From NCBI GenBank assembly GCA_024233395.1, contig JACKPR010000006.1:1-46585 (forward strand): a stretch of DNA of 46,585 nucleotides. Direction: 5' to 3'. The stretch is from Chlamydiales bacterium (GTDB lineage Bacteria; Chlamydiota; Chlamydiia; Chlamydiales; Simkaniaceae). Within the stretch, counting starts at the first letter, position 1, and every line of letters begins with the position of its first letter. The notes under the pieces are model-generated. The model searched no databases and had not been told where the DNA came from. It saw only the letters and a program-made list of their open reading frames with translations. The translations under genes and the position numbers were made by a program. Of this stretch, positions 41,032 to 46,585 are shown in pieces.

Positions 41032-42959
41032 TTTTGCAAAGTATCATTTATATCGGACTCGCAATTCTTGGACTAAACTTTCTCGTTTTTATTCACGAGC
41101 TGGGGCACTATATTTTAGCTAGGCGCAATGGAATGAAAGTGGAAGTTTTTAGCATTGGTTTTGGAAAACCCCTCTTTAGTTGGATGCGCGGTGGGGTTAA
41201 GTGGCAAGTCTGCCCCATCTTTTTTGGGGGTTATGTTCGCATCGCTGGAATGGAAAAAGAGGGAGATCTTGAACCCTATGAAGTTCCCGATGGTTACTAT
41301 TCTAAAAAGCCTTGGGCACGCATTAAAGTTGCTCTAGCGGGTCCCGTCGTGAATCTTCTTTTTGCTCTCGTTGCTTTTTCCGCTATTTGGGCTCTTGGAG
41401 GAAGAGACAAACCTTTTGCAGACTTTACGCAGGTGATTGGATACATCGACCCTCACTGCGAACTGTATCAAAATGGAGTGCGCCCTGGGGATGTATTAAC
41501 GGAATATAATGAAAAGCCTTTTGAAGGTTACCAAGACTTGATTTATGCAGCTTTAGCAAATGGCCGTCCTGCAAATCTTGAAGGGGTAAAAGTCGATTAT
41601 TTTACTCAAGAAAAAGTTCCTTATGATTATACGGTGACCCCCTATGAAAGTCCTTTGACTCCAAAGGGAATGAAAACAGTGGGAATCTTAGCTCCTGCAA
41701 GTTACCTTATTTATCACTCTTCACTGTATGACCATCTTCCTCTTGAACAGAGCGGAATCCAGCCCCACGATCGGATTGTTTGGGTGAATGGAGAAATTCT
41801 TTTTTCCAATGAACAACTCATGCAGATTCTTAATAGCGATAAAGCATTATTGACAATTGAAAGAGGAGGAAAAACCTTCCTTGGAAAAGTTCCTCGTATT
41901 CCTCTTAATGATCTTCGTCTTTCCGAAGAGGAAACAGTAGAGATCAACGATTGGAAATATGCAGCTGGATTTTATGGAAAAGGGGAATCTTACCTATTTA
42001 TTCCCTATAACCTTTCTTATGATCTCCGCGTTGAAAAAGGACTTTACTATATCAATGATGAATCAAAAGTGGCCCGGGCATCTTCTGCCGTAAAAACCTC
42101 CCCTCTCGATATGATGCTTCATCCTGGCGACCGTATCATTGCTGTTGATGGAATTCCAGTAGACACACCTGTTGCTTTATTAAAAGAAATTCAAACACCC
42201 CGTGTACAAATCATTGTGAAACGGGGCGAAGAGATGGAAAAAATCTCTTGGAAAGATGAAGACCATGTCTTTATGACAGGGACAGATTGGGATCATTTAT
42301 TACCGATTGCTTCAACGATTGGTCTTAAAAATGAGGTGAAGACGAGTGGAAAATTCCATCTCCTAAATCCTGTGACTCCAATTCGTTTAATTGATTTTCC
42401 GATGACAGAAAAAGAGCGGAAAGATTTTGATGAAAAAATGGAAAAACAAGTCGCTGAAGCACAAAAAATTTCTGATCCAGAAGAACGAGAACAAGTTCTA
42501 AACTATTTAGATACCTATCAAAACCGGCTGATGCTTGGTGTTGCATTGACAGATCGGACCGTTAATTACAATCCCAATCCCATCACCCTTTTTGGAAGTG
42601 TTTTCAGTGAAATTGCCCGTAATCTTACCGCCCTCTTTACAGGATCTCTGTCTCCTAAGCAATTTGGGGGACCGATCTTTATTATGCAAGTGATGCATAA
42701 AAGTTGGGGCATTGGAATTAAAGAAGCCCTCTTTTGGCTAGGAGCCATTAGTCTTAACCTAGGGATTCTAAATCTTCTACCCGTCCCTGTTTTGGATGGA
42801 GGACATATTTGCTTCTCCGTCCTCGAAAAAGTGCGTGGAAAGCCTTTAAAGGCGAAGACCATGCAACGACTGGTGATCCCATTCGTTGCCCTGTTAATCT
42901 TCCTCTTTATTTATCTGACCTTTAACGATATCACCCGCATCTTTGGACGGTTTTTCTAA
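41028..42959 (+). CDS. rseP: Site-2 intramembrane zinc metalloprotease RseP/YaeL
   Basis: 643 residues from GTG 41028 (overlaps dxr by four bases). HExxH zinc site in FIHELGHYILA (H23-E24-x-x-H27) and the distal metal motif NLLPVPVLDGGH near the C-terminus. Two PDZ-type regions lie between (one about 110-190, IGYIDPHCELYQNGVRPGDVL; a second about 360-410, MLHPGDRIIAVDGIPVD). It is longer than E. coli RseP (450 residues), as are chlamydial YaeL proteins. It cleaves transmembrane segments of membrane-bound substrates. Closes the operon; what follows is hairpin-rich non-coding DNA. Confidence 0.93.
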   Translation: MILQSIIYIGLAILGLNFLVFIHELGHYILARRNGMKVEVFSIGFGKPLFSWMRGGVKWQVCPIFFGGYVRIAGMEKEGDLEPYEVPDGYYSKKPWARIKVALAGPVVNLLFALVAFSAIWALGGRDKPFADFTQVIGYIDPHCELYQNGVRPGDVLTEYNEKPFEGYQDLIYAALANGRPANLEGVKVDYFTQEKVPYDYTVTPYESPLTPKGMKTVGILAPASYLIYHSSLYDHLPLEQSGIQPHDRIVWVNGEILFSNEQLMQILNSDKALLTIERGGKTFLGKVPRIPLNDLRLSEEETVEINDWKYAAGFYGKGESYLFIPYNLSYDLRVEKGLYYINDESKVARASSAVKTSPLDMMLHPGDRIIAVDGIPVDTPVALLKEIQTPRVQIIVKRGEEMEKISWKDEDHVFMTGTDWDHLLPIASTIGLKNEVKTSGKFHLLNPVTPIRLIDFPMTEKERKDFDEKMEKQVAEAQKISDPEEREQVLNYLDTYQNRLMLGVALTDRTVNYNPNPITLFGSVFSEIARNLTALFTGSLSPKQFGGPIFIMQVMHKSWGIGIKEALFWLGAISLNLGILNLLPVPVLDGGHICFSVLEKVRGKPLKAKTMQRLVIPFVALLIFLFIYLTFNDITRIFGRFF

Positions 42960-42988
42960 ACCACAGAGTTCACAGAGAAGAAGAAGAG

Positions 42989-43065
42989 ATGACTTCCAAT
43001 GCATATCCCATTTCATTGGATATGCATTGGAAGTCATGCTTGACCCTTTTTAAAAAGGGTCAAGC
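42989..43065. repeat. Two perfect hairpins downstream of rseP
   Basis: ATGACTTCCAATGCATATCC (42989-43008) pairs without mismatch with 43018-43037 across a nine-base loop. Immediately after comes a 28-bp perfect palindrome (43038-43065) with half-site GCTTGACCCTTTTT. No T-tract follows. The length of the perfect stems is more than a terminator needs; a mobile-element remnant is possible. Confidence 0.75.
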
Positions 43066-43161
43066 AGATAGTTCTCTATGGTGAATAATTTTAAGTTTTG
43101 ATCGCTATGCCGAAACGTCCTTAGAGTGTGTTCTGGAAGGGATTTTTCTTGGAGAAAATAG

Positions 43162-43340
43162 AAGGATTTTTATATCCTTGAAAGAGTACTTAACAAAGTG
43201 CCCTGAGAGGTAGCAGCCTCTCAGGGCGTGAAACCAAGGTACATCCTTTTACACACAATACCCTAGCTTCGAGGACCATTTTAGTCCATCAAAGCAAAAA
43301 AATCTACTTCTGTGTTTCCTTGAAGGATGTACCTTTTTTA
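43162..43340 (+). ncRNA. Highly structured leader or small RNA candidate
   Basis: Successive hairpins: AAGGAT/ATCCTT (43162-43179), GCCCTGAGAGG/CCTCTCAGGGC (43200-43227, loop TAGCAG), then an outer stem AAGGTACATCCTT (43236-43248) with AAGGATGTACCTT (43323-43335). Within that outer stem ACACA can pair with TGTGT, and GGAC with GTCC. TTTTTT follows the last arm, about five bases before the ribosome site of the 43355 gene. It reads either as a free RNA ending in a terminator or as an attenuator-type leader. It does not match tmRNA, RNase P RNA or SRP RNA motifs that I know. Confidence 0.45.
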
Positions 43341-43354
43341 AAGAGGTAAAACCC

Positions 43355-43597
43355 ATGCAGGAACATCCATTTCATTTACAAGAACTATTCAAGAAAGAAC
43401 CCAAGGTAACTCTAACAGACCAAGAAATTGCCGATGCTTTAGGAATTTCGATGGAGTGTGCCATCAAGTATCGAAAACAGGATGTGGAGAGGGGGTTTAT
43501 TTTTGTAGACGAATCCCTTTTGACTTACTATCTGTCACCGATAGGTTTTGAGAGGGTTCAAGATCTAAGAATCCGTTATTATAGGATTTTTTCTTAA
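43355..43597 (+). CDS. Small helix-turn-helix protein
   Basis: 80 residues with AGAGG nine bases before ATG 43355. The segment VTLTDQEIADALGISMECAIKYRKQ (in two pieces: VTLTDQEIADAL, GISMECAIKYRKQ; about residues 18-42) reads as a helix-turn-helix and faintly recalls the sigma-54 RpoN-box region (SDxxI...VAKYR). The rest (RGFIFVDESLLTYYLSPIGF) could form a wing. It sits after a structured leader and directly before three 33-bp direct repeats, which it or a relative might bind. It could be a regulator or a remnant of a plasmid or phage replication gene; no family is recognised. Confidence 0.5.
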   Translation: MQEHPFHLQELFKKEPKVTLTDQEIADALGISMECAIKYRKQDVERGFIFVDESLLTYYLSPIGFERVQDLRIRYYRIFS

Positions 43598-43598
43598 A

Positions 43599-43695
43599 CC
43601 CCTACTTTTAGCCATATTTTGGCTAAAGTAACCCCCTATTTCAGCCAAAAAATGGCTTAAATACCCCTGTATTTTAGCCATTTTTTTCTAAAATC
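43599..43695 (+). repeat. Three iteron-like direct repeats, 32-33 bp period
   Basis: Units begin with CCCC at 43599, about 43632 and 43664. Unit 1 holds TTTTAGCCA...TGGCTAAA, unit 2 TTCAGCCA...TGGCTTAA, unit 3 TTTTAGCCA with a decayed second half. Each therefore contains a dyad AGCCA/TGGCT. Spacing of about three helical turns and adjacency to an HTH gene resemble plasmid iterons or an operator array. Confidence 0.65.
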
Positions 43696-43708
43696 CCTTC
43701 AAACATTT

Positions 43709-43837
43709 ATGAGAGAAAAAAAAGCACCGATAGGAATCAAAATCTCTACAGCGCTTTTTGCAAAAGAAGGGAATGTTCTTTCTATTCCCCTGTACATGAT
43801 TAATCAGCTATCACGTCTATGTAATAAGATCATTTAA
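43709..43837 (+). CDS. Very small ORF or gene fragment
   Basis: 42 codons from ATG 43709 (MREKKAPIGIKISTALFAKE, then NVLSIPLYMINQLSRLCNKI). No good ribosome site and no recognised family. The composition is protein-like, and it follows the three direct repeats. It may be a real small gene or a remnant of a longer one. It overlaps the end of the convergent manC by four bases. Confidence 0.25.
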   Translation: MREKKAPIGIKISTALFAKEGNVLSIPLYMINQLSRLCNKII

Positions 43838-44901
43838 TCACAGGCTCTAAGGCTTTTGACGATCTCTTTGACTTCTTGAGCATGGGCTTTATCAGCAACA
43901 AGGACGGCATCGGGTGTTGCGACAACAATGAGATCTTTGATGCCGATTGTGGCAACGAGTTGACCACTTTCTGAAGTGAGTAAGCATCCTTTAGAATCTT
44001 TTAGGATGACGTTACCGCGAATCACATTGTTTTGATCATCGGACTCGCCGGCATCGGCAACAGAGGCCCAGCAACCGAGATCATTCCAAGGAAGATGAAA
44101 GGGGATGACTGCAACGTTATTGGTTTTTTCCATCACGGCGTAGTCGATGGAGTCACTCGGACATTTTGCGAAATGGTTCTCATCGATATGAAAAAGGTTT
44201 CCCTTGATATGACCGTGTTGAAAAGCTTCACGAGAAGCACTGAAAATTAATGGAGCGTTTTTTTTGAGCTCTTCTAAATAGGTTTTTGCTCGAAAGAGAA
44301 AAATCCCACTATTCCAGTAGTAGTTTTTTGCATGAAGAAATGTTTTTGCAAGGGTTTCATTCGGTTTCTCAATGAATTTCTCGACTCTATAACATAAATC
44401 ATCAAGGGGTTTTCCTGCTTGAATATACCCATAGCCGGTTTTTGGAGAGGTAGGAACAACGCCAAAAGTGATGAGATGCTCTTCTTTTTTTAATGCGCTT
44501 GCGGATGCCATCATTTTTGCAAACTCAGAGCCCCCACCAATGAGATGATCTGCAGGAAGGACAACCATGGTTGCCTGTTCTCCAAATCTTTGGTGGACGG
44601 TATGTGCAGCAAGAGCAATCGCAGGGGCGGTATTCCGACTGCAAGGCTCAAGGATCATTTTTACATTTTCAATGCCGATTTCTTCCAGCTGCTTTTGGCA
44701 GATAGACGCGTGCGCTTCATTGATGACAACAAGAATTTCATTGGCAGAGGGAATTTCTTTAACACGGAGAAGTGCTTCTTGAAAAAGAGAGCGGCTTCCG
44801 ATCAGTTTTAAAAATTGTTTGGGAGAACTTTTTTTCGATAAGGGCCAAAGTCTAGTCCCCGATCCTCCGGCTAAAATCACGGGAATTATTTGTGAGTGCA
44901 T
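43834..44901 (-). CDS. manC: Mannose-1-phosphate guanylyltransferase
   Basis: 355 residues. Nucleotidyltransferase signature LAGGSGTRLWPLSKKSSPKQF, EPCSRNTAPAIALAA, VLPADHLI, TGYGYIQ, EKFIEKP and NSGIFLFRA are typical of GDP-mannose pyrophosphorylase. It makes GDP-mannose from mannose 1-phosphate and GTP. It lacks the C-terminal cupin isomerase domain of bifunctional ManC/AlgA. GDP-mannose would feed glycan synthesis, perhaps together with the glycosyltransferase at 16764, but no other mannose genes are near. AGGA lies before ATG 44901 and a promoter-like TATAAT at 44928-44923. Not a part of the conserved chlamydial block, so possibly gained. Confidence 0.92.
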   Translation of the reverse strand: MHSQIIPVILAGGSGTRLWPLSKKSSPKQFLKLIGSRSLFQEALLRVKEIPSANEILVVINEAHASICQKQLEEIGIENVKMILEPCSRNTAPAIALAAHTVHQRFGEQATMVVLPADHLIGGGSEFAKMMASASALKKEEHLITFGVVPTSPKTGYGYIQAGKPLDDLCYRVEKFIEKPNETLAKTFLHAKNYYWNSGIFLFRAKTYLEELKKNAPLIFSASREAFQHGHIKGNLFHIDENHFAKCPSDSIDYAVMEKTNNVAVIPFHLPWNDLGCWASVADAGESDDQNNVIRGNVILKDSKGCLLTSESGQLVATIGIKDLIVVATPDAVLVADKAHAQEVKEIVKSLRACD

Positions 44902-44922
44902 TTGATCCTGAGTTTTCCACTC

Positions 44923-44928
44923 ATTATA
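44923..44928 (-). promoter_or_regulatory. -10 element upstream of manC
   Basis: On the minus strand CTATAATG lies about 22 bases before ATG 44901. A -35 is not convincing. Confidence 0.35.
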
Positions 44929-44967
44929 GTCATACTAATTAAAAAAAGGGGATAAGTTTATGAAACT

Positions 44968-46585
44968 TCACCGGGATCTTCCAGCACGAATATCTGCATT
45001 GACTTGTTTGAATTCCAGCACATGTACTTCTAAGGCATTTTCTTCAAGGAGTTTTTCAACCCCCTTTACTTGAATAAGTTTTTCTAGACCGGGATCAATA
45101 ATAGCAGCAGCAGTGAGTTGTTCTCCAGGTGATTCATTTAAAGTAAGGAGGTGTTCTAATTGGGCTTTTTCTCTTGCAAGGCGGGCAAGATCTTTTTCGA
45201 TTTGATTACGGTGGTCACGTGCAAGCTCAAGATTTTGTCTCCTGATATGTTCGTATTGGGCAACAATGTGGGTTGCAACCTCAACTTCGGCAGCTTCAAG
45301 AGCTTCAGCTGATGGAGGTCTCTTTTCAAGAGTACATAATAGGGGCTTAGTGAGCGCTTTTAGTTCAAGGAGATGCTCCTTTGGATCTTCAGGGAAGAAT
45401 TGTGCAACAAATGCATGAAAATTTGGAGAAAGTTGATCGTAAACTTTCTGAAGTTTTGCAAGGGAAGGCTCTTCTTCGTTAAGATACTTATTGAAGAGGG
45501 CAATCAATTCTAGTTCTTTCGCATCTCCGCATTTTCCATATCCTGCTCTTCCTACTTCTTGACCAATTGCAATTTGTTTTCGATGCTCTGTCATTTCTCT
45601 TGCGATATCTTGACAATCGACACGGCGAGCAAATCCTCCATAACACCCTTTTCCAGCATCGATAAAGACTTGTTCTGAAAGATCACGCTTTGACGTGTCA
45701 CTATATTCATGATAGTTTCCATCGGATGTCCGAACATCGGCAACATAATGTCCACCGCCAAATCCTCCACTTTGATTTACAAGGGCGACCCATTCATATT
45801 TTGCTCCTACCCCATCAATATCAAACTCAGGAGGAATAAAAAATGTTCGAGAAAAGGCAACAGGAGTCGTATTTTTAGCTCCCTGAAAACTTCCTCTATC
45901 ACGGAATTGTTGCGCAGTTACAGAGTGTCTCTTAAAGTCGACAAAGAAAAAAGGGGGAGTATGGACTTTGGTGCGCTTACCTGAAAGCTTAAGACGGACA
46001 GGATCCTTTTTTGGTCCACGCTGAAACTCTACTCCACGATCTGTTGGGTCTATTGGGAGCACTTCGTAAAAGCTTCTTTGGATCAGTTCTTCCATTGTGG
46101 AATAGGGAGCCTCTTTTGGCAAGACCAGTTGAAGGCTTGAGTGATATCCTTTTCCGCTTGATGGAACTCTTCCACCATCTTCTTCAAAATGGTCAGTGAT
46201 TTGTTCTCGGTGGGTTTCATAATCGTGGTAGTAGGATCGTTCTTCAAATCTAAAAAATAGAGGATTCGTTTCTGAATTTTTTAGTGGTTCAATAAGAACC
46301 CTAAGGAGGAAATCAAAAGCATCATGCTGCCCATAGCCTTCAAATTGTGCAACGATCCTTCGGAGGCGGGTCGAAAGATTAGGATGTGAAAGGAAAGCCC
46401 CAGCTTGGTGGGTTCTTACATATTCTTGATAAAGTTCACGAACAATTAAGTGTTGTCCTTCTCCAAAGACGATATGTTGAACCAGCTCAGGAACAACAAA
46501 AACAATTTGAAGAATGGTGTTGATAAAGCAAGTATTTCCCCCATTGATCAGTCCAAATGAAACATGAACTCTAGGATCTGGGGCG
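44968..46585 (-). CDS. Ubiquitin-specific protease (USP, peptidase C19) effector, partial
   Basis: The frame is open from the right edge to the stop, giving 538 residues; the N-terminus lies outside. Cys box near the edge: FGLINGGNTCFINTILQ (catalytic Cys codon at 46528-46530), matching the USP pattern GLxNxGNTCYxNxxLQ. Next comes a QQDA-like box, YGQHDAFDFLLRVLIEPL. The His box is GGFGGGHYVADVR (His codon 45748-45750) followed by NYHEYSDTSK, with a candidate third catalytic Asp. A helical, coiled-coil-rich C-terminal region (from about residue 340) follows. This is a eukaryotic-type deubiquitinase, likely delivered into the host. The first start codon inside the window (46122) would drop the Cys box, so it is not the true start. 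Confidence 0.88.
   Translation of the reverse strand, partial: APDPRVHVSFGLINGGNTCFINTILQIVFVVPELVQHIVFGEGQHLIVRELYQEYVRTHQAGAFLSHPNLSTRLRRIVAQFEGYGQHDAFDFLLRVLIEPLKNSETNPLFFRFEERSYYHDYETHREQITDHFEEDGGRVPSSGKGYHSSLQLVLPKEAPYSTMEELIQRSFYEVLPIDPTDRGVEFQRGPKKDPVRLKLSGKRTKVHTPPFFFVDFKRHSVTAQQFRDRGSFQGAKNTTPVAFSRTFFIPPEFDIDGVGAKYEWVALVNQSGGFGGGHYVADVRTSDGNYHEYSDTSKRDLSEQVFIDAGKGCYGGFARRVDCQDIAREMTEHRKQIAIGQEVGRAGYGKCGDAKELELIALFNKYLNEEEPSLAKLQKVYDQLSPNFHAFVAQFFPEDPKEHLLELKALTKPLLCTLEKRPPSAEALEAAEVEVATHIVAQYEHIRRQNLELARDHRNQIEKDLARLAREKAQLEHLLTLNESPGEQLTAAAIIDPGLEKLIQVKGVEKLLEENALEVHVLEFKQVNADIRAGRSR

Noticed and set aside
43200..43227. SRP (4.5S) RNA or tmRNA at the GAGAGGTAGCAGCC hairpin
   Set aside because: The conserved SRP tetraloop/asymmetric-loop sequence and the tmRNA ends are missing; only a plain hairpin with a six-base loop is seen.
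43599..43695. CRISPR array
   Set aside because: Only three imperfect units with no distinct spacers and internal dyads; they are direct repeats end to end, not repeat-spacer units, and no cas genes are near.
44968..46122. Start of the right-edge gene at TTG 46122
   Set aside because: The same frame stays open to the window end and encodes the USP Cys box and QQDA-like box upstream, so the gene is partial at the right edge.

Overview
The window is a piece of chromosome from a member of the Chlamydiae, most likely an environmental (non-Chlamydiaceae) lineage. Two gene blocks match the Chlamydia trachomatis order as I remember it. One runs nqrB ... dnaA ... TPR protein (CT274-like) - CT273-like - mraZ/rsmH - ftsL - ftsI - murE - amiA (CT278 to CT268). 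The other runs gnd - lepA - ATP/ADP translocase - CT066-like - ytgABCD - dxr - rseP (CT063 to CT072). The ATP/ADP translocase, the YtgC-YtgR fusion and MurE next to FtsI also fit an obligate intracellular chlamydia. The DNA looks AT-rich by eye.

Layout. 1-889: 5' part of nqrB on the minus strand, with a one-base frameshift in a homopolymer, running off the left edge. 1349-9186: two small acidic unknown proteins, a 1674-residue AsmA/TamB-like envelope protein, a degenerate ComF and a GNAT acetyltransferase. 9343-11921: an MscS channel and dnaA. 12170-16661: an accessory insertion, with a secreted ankyrin protein whose N-terminus resembles a polymorphic-toxin domain, and a divergent tandem triplet of paralogues that could be immunity-like. 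16764-19404: a membrane-anchored glycosyltransferase and the CT274/CT273-like pair. 19405-25823: the division and cell-wall cluster, preceded by a palindrome-rich region with MraZ-box/DnaA-box-like repeats; rsmH carries a second homopolymer frameshift.

25808-28107 is the junction between the two conserved blocks. It holds a 168-bp element with terminal inverted repeats (MITE-like), a convincing toxin-immunity pair and a tRNA-Arg(CCU). 28167-34542 is gnd and, on the other strand, CT066-like - npt - lepA - coiled-coil protein. 34878-42959 is a seven-gene operon with every junction overlapping (mrp-DUF971, ytgA, ytgB, ytgC-R, ytgD, dxr, rseP), joining Fe-S handling, metal uptake with its own DtxR-like repressor, isoprenoid synthesis and intramembrane proteolysis. 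42960-43837 is a structured non-coding stretch with large hairpins, a small HTH ORF and three 32-33-bp direct repeats that look like a mobile or plasmid remnant. 43834-44901 is manC.

The right edge (44968-46585, minus strand) is a partial eukaryotic-type ubiquitin-specific protease (USP/C19). Its Cys box, QQDA-like box and His box are all present. The Cys half lies upstream of the first good start codon, so simple ORF calling would miss it.

The strongest leads are the USP-type deubiquitinase, the two toxin/immunity-like modules in an intracellular bacterium, the paired U9 frameshifts in two core genes, and the MITE that supplies the amiA stop codon.
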